From Candidatus Melainabacteria bacterium (GTDB lineage: Bacteria > Cyanobacteriota > Vampirovibrionia > Gastranaerophilales > Gastranaerophilaceae), in contig QHMG01000005.1 in assembly GCA_003258725.1 (NCBI GenBank), positions 186,001-250,000 of the forward strand: 64,000 nucleotides of DNA, written 5' to 3'. A program made the position numbers and the translations under genes. The notes under the pieces are model-generated. The model had not been told where the DNA came from. It did no database searches and saw nothing but the letters and a program-made list of their open reading frames with translations. Positions 53,470 to 61,536 of this stretch are shown here, in pieces (positions within the stretch are counted from its first letter, which is position 1; every line of letters starts with the position of its first letter).

Positions 53470-54298
53470 TCACATACACTGGTATCCTGGGCATATTGCT
53501 AAAGCGGAAAGACAGCTAAAAGAGAAGTTAAATCTTTGTGATGTTGTAATTGAAGTTTTAGATGCAAGAATCCCGTTTAGCAGTGCATACAATAATATTG
53601 AATCATTATTAGGCGGGAAACCTCGCCTAATTTTGTTAAATAAGGCTGATTTAGCTGATAGAAATGAGCTTAAACTTTTTGTTCAAAAGATTAAGGAACA
53701 ATCATCTTGCGCTGTTTTGGTTATTGATGCAAAGGGGGCAAAGGATTTAAATCAAGTTGTAAAAAAAGTTTTGGAATTGTCAGAACCTAAAATTCAAGCT
53801 CAAATGGCAAAAGGACTTTTGCGCCGTGCAGCTCGTGCAATGGTTGTGGGCATGCCTAATGTTGGTAAATCAAGCGTAATCAATAAATTAACAAAATCAT
53901 CTAAAACAAAAATTGGAGCAAGAGCGGGTGTTACTCGCCAACAACAATGGGTTAGAATTAATAAAGATTTAGATTTACTAGATACCCCAGGGATTATTCC
54001 AATGCGCCAAGATGACCAAGAAGCAGCAACAAAATTAGCGTTCGTAAATTCAGTTTCAGAAAATGCTTATGATAACGAAACTGTGGCTCAAGAGTTGTTA
54101 AACATTCTTTCTAGAAAATATGAAACGCAATTGAAGGAATATTATAAGGTTGATGAATTAACGCTAGAAAATATCGCAAAAAGTCGCAATTGGATTGTTT
54201 CAAACGCTGAACCAGATATTACAAGAACAGCTGTTTATATTTTGAAAAACTTTAGAGATGGAAAAATAGGAAAATTCATTTTAGATGAACTCGAATAG
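53456..54298 (+). CDS. rbgA: Ribosome biogenesis GTPase (RbgA/YlqF)
   Basis: 280 residues, a circularly permuted GTPase: G4 NKADL (~60) comes before G1 GMPNVGKSS (~139) and G3 DTPG (~180). N-terminal HIHWYPGHIAKAERQLKEKL is typical. It drives late steps of 50S assembly. The start is a TTG with AAGGA five bases upstream, 14 bp inside rplS; the pairing with rplS and rnhB is common in Firmicutes and relatives. The C-terminal domain (YYKVDELTLENIAKSRNWI) is complete. Confidence 0.93.
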   Translation: MKKDSHIHWYPGHIAKAERQLKEKLNLCDVVIEVLDARIPFSSAYNNIESLLGGKPRLILLNKADLADRNELKLFVQKIKEQSSCAVLVIDAKGAKDLNQVVKKVLELSEPKIQAQMAKGLLRRAARAMVVGMPNVGKSSVINKLTKSSKTKIGARAGVTRQQQWVRINKDLDLLDTPGIIPMRQDDQEAATKLAFVNSVSENAYDNETVAQELLNILSRKYETQLKEYYKVDELTLENIAKSRNWIVSNAEPDITRTAVYILKNFRDGKIGKFILDELE

Positions 54299-55016
54299 TT
54301 GTATATTTGAATTTGATAAATCTTTTGAGGTAGATTTTCTTGTTGGTACTGACGAGGCAGGTAGAGGACCTGCTGCAGGTGGCGTTTTTGCTGCGGCTGT
54401 TCATATAAACGATTTTGAAATAGCAAAAGATTTGGCAAAACTAAATGACTCAAAAAAACTAACTGCCAAAGTTAGAGAAGAACTTTACGATGTAATTTTG
54501 AATAATACAATTAATTCAGTTGTTTGTGTTGAAGTTGAAGATATAGAAAAATATAATATTTTGAATTGCTCACTTAAAGCAATGAAATTGTCATGTGAAG
54601 ATGTGATAAATAAATCGCAATGTTTTCAAGAAAAATTACAATGTCACCCTGAATTTATTTCAGGGTCTCAAAAACATGAGATACCAAATCAAGTTCAGGG
54701 TGACAATACTCTTTTAACCATTGTTGACGGCAATAAATTAATCAAAAACTATTACTATCCGCAACAATATATAATAAAAGGCGATTCAAAATCTGCATCA
54801 ATTGCAGCAGCAAGTATTTTAGCAAAGGTTACACGTGATAGATACATGCAAAAACTACATGAGGAATATCCTCAATATAATTGGGCAAAAAACGCAGGAT
54901 ATTTAACGAAAGAACATACAGAAGCGATTAAAAAATATGGAATTACAAAATATCATCGCAAATCATTCTTGAAAAATATTTTAAACCAAAAAACAGAACA
55001 ATTGAGTTTGTTGTAG
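54285..55016 (+). CDS. rnhB: Ribonuclease HII with an in-frame palindromic repeat
   Basis: 243 residues. Removes RNA from RNA-DNA hybrids. Catalytic residues are D23-E24 in GTDEAGRGP, D148 in LLTIVDGN and D185 in KVTRDRY; ASIAAASILAK is also conserved. Residues ~120-141 (CHPEFISGSQKHEIPNQVQG) are not part of the normal fold: they are the translation of a palindromic intergenic repeat (54642-54706) inserted in the linker before the VDGN strand. The frame is kept, so the enzyme may still work. It overlaps the rbgA stop by 14 bp. Confidence 0.9.
   Translation: MNSNSCIFEFDKSFEVDFLVGTDEAGRGPAAGGVFAAAVHINDFEIAKDLAKLNDSKKLTAKVREELYDVILNNTINSVVCVEVEDIEKYNILNCSLKAMKLSCEDVINKSQCFQEKLQCHPEFISGSQKHEIPNQVQGDNTLLTIVDGNKLIKNYYYPQQYIIKGDSKSASIAAASILAKVTRDRYMQKLHEEYPQYNWAKNAGYLTKEHTEAIKKYGITKYHRKSFLKNILNQKTEQLSLL
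54642..54706. repeat. Palindromic repeat inside rnhB
   Basis: TGTCACCCTGAATTTATTTC with inverted complement (CAGGGTC) and a second TTCAGGGTGACAA arm at 54694-54706. It matches the intergenic elements at 55114-55139 and 56923-56951. The inserted DNA is read through in frame. Confidence 0.8.
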
Positions 55017-55062
55017 GTTGGCAAGAGTATTTTTGGGGCGCATTTTTTCTCGGAAAGATTTT

Positions 55063-55144
55063 GAGATTCTGAAACAAGTTCAGAATGACATTATGGTTTG
55101 TTACTCTACCTTATGTCACCCTGAATTTATTTCAGGGTCGCAAT
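55063..55144. repeat. Palindromic repeats after rnhB
   Basis: GAGATTCTGAAACAAG / TTCAGAATGACAT (55063-55091) and TGTCACCCTGAATTTATTTC + CAGGGTCGCAATG (55114-55144). CGGAAAGA(T/C)TTTGAGAT also occurs twice, at 55050-55067 and 55152-55168. Confidence 0.75.
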
Positions 55145-55204
55145 GTTTCACCGGAAAGACTTTGAGATATTGAATAACAATATTAAAATAAACAAATAAA
55201 CAAA

Positions 55205-55238
55205 ACGGTTGAGTTTTAGAACTCAACCGTAACTTTTT
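55205..55238. terminator. Bidirectional terminator
   Basis: 11-bp stem ACGGTTGAGTT / AACTCAACCGT, loop TTAG, with AACTTTTTT after it on the plus strand and T-rich sequence on the minus. It ends the pilin-like gene on the minus strand. Confidence 0.75.
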
Positions 55239-55251
55239 TAATTATTTAGAT

Positions 55252-55995
55252 TTATTTTTTCAAATAATCAACTTTGCCAGAAGCTAAAATATAGTTTGTG
55301 TATCTCCATAGTTTAAATTTATTTTTACCTGTTATCCAACCATCTTGTTCAATTCCACCAACAATGGCATAAGCTGGTGTTTCCAACATTTTGCTTGCAA
55401 GTGTTCTGTGTGGTAATTTTACAGGTTCTGCTAAAGCCGTCATTGTTGAACCATCATCTGTGTTAAGTCCTCCATTTGGTGATAAATCAAAGTAGAAAAT
55501 ATCAATTCCAACTGTATTGTAACCTTTGTTTGGACCATCAATGTCAACTATAACATATCCGAATGTACTAGGTGCGCCTGCAGGAATATTGCACGTCAGA
55601 TTATAGAGTATGCAGTTTGCATAAAGTATGGACATGCCATCAGCAAGAATGGCAGAGTTGCCAAAACCTACTAAATTTTGAAGACCATTATAAGATTTAA
55701 ATGGTTGTTGAAAGCAACTTGCATCACTATAAGTGCAGATTTTTGTAGTTTGCATATTTTCAAGTAAGCGTCCTAATGTATCTTTCCCTTGCCAATCTTT
55801 CCTATAACGACCATATTTTGCTCTTGCACGACCGTAAGAGTCTGTAATCATCGCTGCTGATTTATTTACTTTTGCAACGATTTCTTTTTCGTTTGTGGTA
55901 TTGTTCAATGTTGGAATTGTAATAGCTGCAACGACACCAATAATGCCCATTACAACAAGTACTTCCGCCAAGGTAAATGCTAATGTTTTTTTCAT
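55252..55995 (-). CDS. Type IV pilin-like protein with N-methylation motif
   Basis: 247 residues from ATG 55995, preceded by GAGGAG. The start is a prepilin leader MKKTLAFTLAEVLVVMGIIG: cleavage before F (FTLAEVLVV) with Glu at +5, then a hydrophobic helix. The rest is a globular domain with several cysteines (CTYSDASC, ANCILYNLTC). Such proteins are pseudopilins or type IV pilins assembled by a secretion or pilus machine. The leader is of the form very common in Gastranaerophilales. No pilus machinery is adjacent. Confidence 0.85.
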   Translation of the reverse strand: MKKTLAFTLAEVLVVMGIIGVVAAITIPTLNNTTNEKEIVAKVNKSAAMITDSYGRARAKYGRYRKDWQGKDTLGRLLENMQTTKICTYSDASCFQQPFKSYNGLQNLVGFGNSAILADGMSILYANCILYNLTCNIPAGAPSTFGYVIVDIDGPNKGYNTVGIDIFYFDLSPNGGLNTDDGSTMTALAEPVKLPHRTLASKMLETPAYAIVGGIEQDGWITGKNKFKLWRYTNYILASGKVDYLKK

Positions 55996-56048
55996 ACGTT
56001 TGCTCCTCAATTTATTAATTTCATATTAATAATTATAACTCATGTTTT

Positions 56049-56852
56049 TTAGTATAACAACTGTTTTATATCATTTTTATTAAAATTATAAAGAGATGAT
56101 AAAATTTCTGTAATTTCTTTTGATTTGAACCCTTTTGTCTTTAAAATTTCGACCTTGCATTTTATTTCAGAATTTTCAGATTGAGTTTGTGCAAAGGTCA
56201 TTGCAACAATTTCGCCTTTAACATCACCTTTAAAATGACGGATAACATTATCAATTTTGTCGATAATAATTTCTTCAAACATTTTTGTAAGCTCACGTCC
56301 TACCGCAACCTTAATTTCTGGTGCAACTTTTTCTATCAATTCTAAAGTTTTCACTAACCTGTTTGGTGAATCATAAAACACCATATTGCAAGATTTATAT
56401 TTATTATACAGTTCTTGAATTTGTTTTTCGCTTTTAGGTAAAAAGCCTACAAAAGTGTATTCTTCTGTATTTCTTGGAACTTGTGACAAAAATGTAGATA
56501 CAGCACAAGAGCCTGCTAAAGAGGTTGTTGAAATATTATTTTTTCTCAATTCTTCCAATAAAATTGAACCCGGATCGCAAATTAACGGAGTTCCGGCATC
56601 TGAAACCAAAGCTATTTTTTTGCCAGAATTTAATAAATTCAGCATCATAGAAACACGCTCTCGTTCATTATACTTATGATAGGAAATGGTTTTTGTTTTT
56701 ATATCGTAGTGATTTAACAATTTTTGTGTTACTCTAGAGTCTTCACATGCGATTATATCAACCTCTTTCATTATTTCTAAAGCACGAAGTGTAATGTCTT
56801 TTATGTTCCCAATTGGAGTTGGAATAATATAAAATTGAAATTCTCTAGTCAT
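56049..56852 (-). CDS. rsmI: 16S rRNA (cytidine-1402-2'-O)-methyltransferase
   Basis: 267 residues, class III SAM methyltransferase. Motifs are YIIPTPIGNIKDITLRALE, DIIACEDSRVTQKLLNHYDI, ISYHKYNERERV, ALVSDAGTPLICDPGSILL, TFVGFLPKSEKQ and MVFYDSPNRLVKTL. It modifies the P-site region of 16S rRNA. In place of the usual PGPSA segment it has LAGSCAVSTFL. The C-terminal domain is complete. It ends 38 bp before the pilin-like gene on the same strand. Confidence 0.92.
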   Translation of the reverse strand: MTREFQFYIIPTPIGNIKDITLRALEIMKEVDIIACEDSRVTQKLLNHYDIKTKTISYHKYNERERVSMMLNLLNSGKKIALVSDAGTPLICDPGSILLEELRKNNISTTSLAGSCAVSTFLSQVPRNTEEYTFVGFLPKSEKQIQELYNKYKSCNMVFYDSPNRLVKTLELIEKVAPEIKVAVGRELTKMFEEIIIDKIDNVIRHFKGDVKGEIVAMTFAQTQSENSEIKCKVEILKTKGFKSKEITEILSSLYNFNKNDIKQLLY

Positions 56853-56922
56853 AAAGTTATTTTAAAACAAAGATGAGTTTATTCAAGAATGAAATATAAT
56901 GTCATTTGGTATTTGTTTTGTA

Positions 56923-57003
56923 GAGACCCTGAAATAAATTCAGGGTGACATAGAGAGGAACACAACCCTAATGTCATTCTGAAATTGTTTCAGAATCGCA
57001 ATG
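56923..57003. repeat. Palindromic repeat pair between rsmI and the YkgJ gene
   Basis: AGACCCTGAAATAAATTCAG with GGGTGACAT (56923-56951) and ATGTCATTCTGAAATTGTTT with CAGAATCGCAATG (56971-57003). Same two units as in the other copies, in inverted or mixed orientation. Confidence 0.75.
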
Positions 57004-57025
57004 TTATTTTGAAGTGAAATAAAAC

Positions 57026-57553
57026 TTACACCCACTCGATTATTGGTCTGATTTCGCCCATTTCGCCGTCAAAGTCTTTTAGAACAACATCAATGTTCAA
57101 ATTTTCTTTTATTGGTTCAATAGAAAAAATACCGTCTTTAAATACTGATGAATAATTCAAGCCTTTGTTTGCGCAATAAGGAACATTAACAGTTCCTTCT
57201 TTTCTTAAATATGCAAGTCCATGAGTTCTGCAAGTTATTCCACGATGCTCGTAAACACAGCAAGAATTATTAATTAAAAATGGACATTTGTATTCAAAGC
57301 GTTCTCCTTTAAAATTTTGTTTTTGTTGTTTTAATTCTTTTATATTGATTTTAATTTGTTGCTTAATGTTTTCTGGCAATTCAACAAAGGCTTCCATAAG
57401 ATATCCCATTTCAATCCAAGAAAAAGGATATTCGCCAATTTCGCAACAGGCAGAACAACCTTCATGGCAATAAATATACTCAGAATTTTCTTCAAAATAT
57501 TTATCAATTTTTTGTTGAAAATCTTTAATAAACTTGTCGTATTTTTTTAGCAT
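57026..57553 (-). CDS. YkgJ-type cysteine-cluster protein
   Basis: 175 residues of the YkgJ/Fe-S or zinc-binding family. Cysteines: YCHEGCSACCEIGEYPFSW (CxxxCxxCC), CPFLINNSCCVYEHRGITC and later PYCANKG. The family name reflects metal chelation; the function of most members is unknown. The start at ATG 57553 (MLKKYDK) is chosen; TTG 57559 is not needed. Divergent from the methyltransferase gene at 57611. Confidence 0.82.
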   Translation of the reverse strand: MLKKYDKFIKDFQQKIDKYFEENSEYIYCHEGCSACCEIGEYPFSWIEMGYLMEAFVELPENIKQQIKINIKELKQQKQNFKGERFEYKCPFLINNSCCVYEHRGITCRTHGLAYLRKEGTVNVPYCANKGLNYSSVFKDGIFSIEPIKENLNIDVVLKDFDGEMGEIRPIIEWV

Positions 57554-57573
57554 AAGCAAATATTATCATAAAA

Positions 57574-57601
57574 TTGATAAAAAATATTTAAGTTATATAA
57601 T
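57574..57601 (+). promoter_or_regulatory. Promoter of the methyltransferase gene
   Basis: TTGATA (57574-57579), 16 bases, TATAAT (57596-57601). The expected start site is close to the ATG at 57611, with no Shine-Dalgarno, so the mRNA may be leaderless. Confidence 0.6.
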
Positions 57602-57610
57602 TCATGAACA

Positions 57611-58456
57611 ATGAAGAAAAAGTGCCCAATTTGCAATAACCAAAATATTAAAATCTTAAAAAATGGAGTTAGAGATAATAAAAATATTGATGTTTTAAAA
57701 TGTTCAAAATGTGGGATAGAATTTTTGAGCGACTTTTCGCAAGCCTCTGCTGAATTTTACAAAAACGGAAGCATGCATTCAAAAATAGATACAAAACTTT
57801 GGTTAGAAAAAACTTCAATTGATGATATCAGAAGATTTAAATCGTTGAAAAATGTCTTAAAAAATAAATCCTTGCTGGATTTTGGTGCTGGTAGCGGAAA
57901 CTTTTTAAAATTAGTATCAAAAACGACTAAAAATTGCGCAGGTTGTGAACTAGATTGTTCTTTAGATAATTTTTACAACGAACAAAATCTAGACATTAGA
58001 CATAGCTTAAATGAATTTTCTCAAAAATTTGACAAAATAACTATGTTTCACGTACTTGAACATCTTGAAAGTCCAAAAGAAAATTTAACTCAACTAAAAG
58101 AGAAATTAAACACAAACGGTGAATTGATAATTGAAGTACCAAACTCTAACGATGCGCTTTTAACGCTTTATAATAACTCCGCTTTCAAAAAATTTACATA
58201 TTGGAGTTGCCACTTATTTGCTTATAATCAAAAAAACATAAAATTATTACTTAACCAAACGGGTTTTAAGGTAACAAAAATAAAGCATATCCAACGATTT
58301 CCATATACAAATCATCTCGGTTGGATAAAAGATAATAAAGGTGGCGGACAAAATAGATATAAAACCTCAAAGTTGATTAATTATTTTTATACACTATTTT
58401 TAAAACTTATTAAAAAAACAGATACAATCATAGTATTTGCAAGAAAATCAGAATAA
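57611..58456 (+). CDS. SAM-dependent methyltransferase with zinc ribbon
   Basis: 281 residues. An N-terminal zinc-ribbon (CPICNNQNIKIL ... CSKCGIEFL) precedes a class I methyltransferase core with SLLDFGAGSGNFLKL (SAM site), CAGCELDCS, MFHVLEHLESPKENL and LIIEVPNSNDALLTLYN. This layout is typical of methyltransferases acting on sugars or O-antigen precursors, but the substrate is not shown. The start follows a TATAAT box closely and lacks a Shine-Dalgarno. Single gene, divergent from the YkgJ-type gene. Confidence 0.8.
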   Translation: MKKKCPICNNQNIKILKNGVRDNKNIDVLKCSKCGIEFLSDFSQASAEFYKNGSMHSKIDTKLWLEKTSIDDIRRFKSLKNVLKNKSLLDFGAGSGNFLKLVSKTTKNCAGCELDCSLDNFYNEQNLDIRHSLNEFSQKFDKITMFHVLEHLESPKENLTQLKEKLNTNGELIIEVPNSNDALLTLYNNSAFKKFTYWSCHLFAYNQKNIKLLLNQTGFKVTKIKHIQRFPYTNHLGWIKDNKGGGQNRYKTSKLINYFYTLFLKLIKKTDTIIVFARKSE

Positions 58457-58521
58457 CTTGATTACAAGATATGTTTATTTTAAGATTAACTTGTATAGGA
58501 TACAAAATGAGGAGATAAAAA

Positions 58522-59313
58522 ATGTCAAGAAAACCTATTATTGCTGGTAACTGGAAAATGAACCTTTTACAAGCACAAGCAAAAGAAGTATTCGAAGGTG
58601 TTAAAAACTTCGTTAAAGATTATAATGCACCACAATTACCTACAGTTGTAATTGCTCCTGTATTCACCTCTTTGGCAGCCGTAGAGGCTGTAAAATGTGA
58701 TTGCGGTTGTGGCGATAATAAAATTTCTATCGCTTGCCAAAACTGTCACTGGGAACAATCAGGCGCTTACACTGGTGAAATTTCAGTAGAAATGGCAAAA
58801 GATGCAGGTTGTGATTACGTAATCATCGGACACTCTGAAAGAAGACAATACTTCTCAGAAACAGATGAAATGATTAACAAAAAGGCAAAAGCAATCCTAG
58901 CAGGTGGCTTGTTACCTATTATTTGCTGTGGTGAAACTTTAGAACAAAGAGAAGCTGGCGTTACAGACTCTCACATTGCAGGTCAAATAAAAGCAGCATT
59001 AGAAGGTATTTCTTCTGAAGATGTAGCAAAATCAGTTATCGCATATGAACCAATTTGGGCTATTGGTACTGGCAAAACTTGTGATTCAGCAGAAGCAAAC
59101 AGAGTTATCGCAATGATTAGAAACGTAGTTAAAGAAGTTGCAGGTGCAGAAGCTGCAGATGCTATCAGAATTCTTTATGGCGGTTCTGTAAAACCAAATA
59201 CAATTGAAGAACAAATGCGTCAATCAGACATTGACGGTGCTTTAGTTGGTGGTGCTTCATTAAAAGCAGATAGCTTTAACGAAATTATTGCTAACACAAT
59301 GAAAACAATGTAA
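58522..59313 (+). CDS. tpiA: Triosephosphate isomerase
   Basis: 263 residues. Interconverts DHAP and glyceraldehyde-3-phosphate. Catalytic K12 (GNWKMN), H104 (IIGHSERR) and E176 (AYEPIWAIGTGKT) are present, with GGSVKPN. A short cysteine-rich stretch, C59-D-C61-G-C63 with C72 and C75 (ACQNCHW), sits in the second beta-alpha unit and is larger in Cys than usual. GAGGAG precedes the ATG. It ends in a hairpin before the next gene. Confidence 0.95.
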   Translation: MSRKPIIAGNWKMNLLQAQAKEVFEGVKNFVKDYNAPQLPTVVIAPVFTSLAAVEAVKCDCGCGDNKISIACQNCHWEQSGAYTGEISVEMAKDAGCDYVIIGHSERRQYFSETDEMINKKAKAILAGGLLPIICCGETLEQREAGVTDSHIAGQIKAALEGISSEDVAKSVIAYEPIWAIGTGKTCDSAEANRVIAMIRNVVKEVAGAEAADAIRILYGGSVKPNTIEEQMRQSDIDGALVGGASLKADSFNEIIANTMKTM

Positions 59314-59318
59314 TTTTA

Positions 59319-59350
59319 AGGCGCTAGAAAGCGATAGCTTTCTAGCGCCT
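59319..59350 (+). terminator. Hairpin after tpiA
   Basis: 14-bp perfect stem AGGCGCTAGAAAGC / GCTTTCTAGCGCCT with GATA loop. No T run follows, so some readthrough into the next operon is possible. Confidence 0.55.
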
Positions 59351-59384
59351 ATCTCATATTAATTATTATTTATAAGGAGTAAAA

Positions 59385-59630
59385 ATGGCACAACCTTATC
59401 AACAACAATTAAAAATCAGAACAGGTGTTTATGTGTTTTTAAAAGAAACTATTAACCCCGTTGTATTATACTTTGACAATCCGCAAGGTGCGTTTGAGGA
59501 ATTAAAACAAGCCATGAAATCAGCAACACCTGTTTTAGTTGACAAACAAGCTAACGGACCTGTTAAAAGATTATGCGTAATTTCAAATCAAATTAGAGGA
59601 TTGGCACTACAAGATGAGCAATACCAATAA
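59385..59630 (+). CDS. Small conserved-looking protein of unknown function
   Basis: 81 residues, no recognised family. Predicted alpha/beta, with PYQQQLKIRTGVYVFLKE, an Asp/Gly turn and VLVDKQANGPVKRLCVISN. AAGGAG precedes the ATG. It overlaps the yceD gene by 17 bp, so it is in the yceD-rpmF-plsX-fab operon. A role in translation or ribosome metabolism is only a guess from position. Confidence 0.6.
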   Translation: MAQPYQQQLKIRTGVYVFLKETINPVVLYFDNPQGAFEELKQAMKSATPVLVDKQANGPVKRLCVISNQIRGLALQDEQYQ

Positions 59631-60111
59631 GATTTTAATAGATGATATTGAAAATGCACCAAATAAGTGTCTAGAAGTTGATTTTGATGAAGTTATTGAA
59701 GATATTCCATCAAAAGAACCTGTAAAAGCTCATTTAAAAATAAAATCTTTAGGGGATTTTATAGAAATTACAGGAAATGTTAAGGCAAACTTAACTTTAG
59801 AATGTGATTTATGTTTGAAAGAATTTGAATATAAATTAGATGAAAATATAGATGAAATGTTTGCAAAAAACACGCTACAAGAAGAATACGGACAAGAAAC
59901 CGAAATCAAAGACGGACAGTTTGTTACAGATTTAGAAGGTGAAAATGAAATAGATATTTATGATTTATTGTATCAATCTGTAATATTAAATATACCAAAT
60001 AAAAAAGTTTGTGGTATAAATTGTAATAAAGGGGTTTTTCAAACAGATGAAGAATTTGTGGAAGAAGATCCGAGAATGGAAGTTTTTAAACATATAAAAC
60101 TAGATAAGTAG
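59614..60111 (+). CDS. yceD: YceD/DUF177 family protein
   Basis: 165 residues of DUF177, linked in other bacteria to 23S rRNA accumulation and nearly always next to rpmF, as here. Features: LTLECDLCLKEFEYKLDENI (the CxxC pair), an acidic C-terminus, and later VCGINCNKGVFQTDEEFV with two more Cys. It overlaps the upstream small gene and ends 23 bp before rpmF. Confidence 0.85.
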   Translation: MSNTNKILIDDIENAPNKCLEVDFDEVIEDIPSKEPVKAHLKIKSLGDFIEITGNVKANLTLECDLCLKEFEYKLDENIDEMFAKNTLQEEYGQETEIKDGQFVTDLEGENEIDIYDLLYQSVILNIPNKKVCGINCNKGVFQTDEEFVEEDPRMEVFKHIKLDK

Positions 60112-60134
60112 AAAATAGAAAGGTATAGAGAAAA

Positions 60135-60458
60135 ATGGCAGTACCAAAGAAAAGAACAGGCGCAAGAAAACAAGCAACAAGACGTGCAAATTGGAAAGCA
60201 ATTAAACCTGCAACAACAAAATGTTCACACTGTGGCGCAACAGTATTAGCACACACTGTATGTACAGAATGTGGTTACTACAAAGGAAAAGCAGTTAGCA
60301 TTAAATCTGCAGATTACGTAGAAGCAACAGAAGCTAAAAAACCTGCAAAAAAAGCTGCTGCAAAGAAAACAACTAAAAAAGCAGAAGCTCCTGTAGAAGA
60401 AGCTAAAGTTGAAGAAACAAAAGCAGAAGAAGTTAAAGAAGAAAAAACTGAAGAATAG
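60135..60458 (+). CDS. rpmF: Ribosomal protein bL32 with C-terminal extension
   Basis: 107 residues; bL32 is usually ~57-60. The conserved core is MAVPKKRTGARKQATRRANW and the zinc-binding CSHCG ... CTECGYYKG. After ~65 residues comes an extra tail of Lys, Ala, Glu and Val (KKPAKKAAAKKTTKKAEAPV then EEAKVEETKAEE). The tail is likely disordered and does not affect the core call. Part of the yceD-rpmF-plsX operon. Confidence 0.92.
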   Translation: MAVPKKRTGARKQATRRANWKAIKPATTKCSHCGATVLAHTVCTECGYYKGKAVSIKSADYVEATEAKKPAKKAAAKKTTKKAEAPVEEAKVEETKAEEVKEEKTEE

Positions 60459-60480
60459 TTTTTAAACTTACAGAGGAAAA

Positions 60481-61536
60481 ATGACAAGAATAGCTATTGA
60501 TGCAATGGGCGGAGACCATGCTCCACACGAAATAGTTGCGGGTGCGGTTTGGGCTGCTTATGAATATAATGTACCAATCGAACTTGTTGGTAAACAAGAG
60601 GATATTGAACGTGAATTAGATAAAATCAAGAATGAAGGATTTTTATCTGATTGCGGACATCGTGGTGCAAAAAAACGCATTAATGTCGATATTTCAAAGT
60701 TAGATATAAAAATTACACACGCAGATGAAGTTATTGAAATGGGTGAACATCCAGGACAAGCAATTAGAAAGAAGAAAAAATCTTCAATCGTATTAAGCGT
60801 AAAAGCCGTTGCTGATGGTAGTTCAGATGCGTTGGTTGCAGCAGGTTCTACAGGTGCTGCGATGGCTGCAAGTTTATTCGGACTTGGCAGAATTCACGGT
60901 ATCACAAGACCTGCAATCGCTGCAACTTTACCATCATTAAAGAAACCAATCGTTGTTATAGACGGTGGTGCAAACAGCGAGTGTACTCCAGAAATGTTGT
61001 ATCAATTCGCAATCATGGGTTCTTTATATTCTAAACAACTTCTTGGCATTAAAGAACCTCGTGTAGGTGTTTTAAACATTGGTTCAGAAGAAACTAAAGG
61101 TAACACTTTAGCTCAAGAAACTTACAAACTTTTAGAAGCTAATAAAGATAAATTTAATTTTGTTGGAAATATTGAAGGTAACAAACTTCTTTTAGATACT
61201 TGTGATGTTGTTGTTTCAGACGGTTTCGTCGGAAATGTTACATTAAAAGTTACAGAAGGTGTTGCATCTTTATTATTTAGATTAATTAAAGAACAATTTG
61301 CCTCATCTCTTTTTGGATGTGCAGTTGGGCTAATGGCAAAAGTGTTCTTGAAAAAGATTTACCCAAGAATTAACTACGAGGAATATGGTGGTTCATTACT
61401 TCTTGGTGTAAAAGGTATTACTGTTATTTCTCATGGCAGAAGTAAGGCTTACGCAATAAAAAATGCAGTAAGAGTTGCTAAAGAAGCCGTAGAAACAGGA
61501 TTAAATAAGAAAATTACTGAATTAATTGGAGGCTAA
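60481..61536 (+). CDS. plsX: Phosphate acyltransferase
   Basis: 351 residues. Makes acyl-phosphate from acyl-ACP, the first committed step to membrane phospholipids. Motifs are RIAIDAMGGDHAPHEIVAGA, VAAGSTGAAMAASLFGLG, PIVVIDGGANSECTPEML and VGNVTLKVTEGVASLLF. The next gene, fabD, starts immediately after its stop. Cytosolic, peripheral to the membrane. Confidence 0.95.
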   Translation: MTRIAIDAMGGDHAPHEIVAGAVWAAYEYNVPIELVGKQEDIERELDKIKNEGFLSDCGHRGAKKRINVDISKLDIKITHADEVIEMGEHPGQAIRKKKKSSIVLSVKAVADGSSDALVAAGSTGAAMAASLFGLGRIHGITRPAIAATLPSLKKPIVVIDGGANSECTPEMLYQFAIMGSLYSKQLLGIKEPRVGVLNIGSEETKGNTLAQETYKLLEANKDKFNFVGNIEGNKLLLDTCDVVVSDGFVGNVTLKVTEGVASLLFRLIKEQFASSLFGCAVGLMAKVFLKKIYPRINYEEYGGSLLLGVKGITVISHGRSKAYAIKNAVRVAKEAVETGLNKKITELIGG

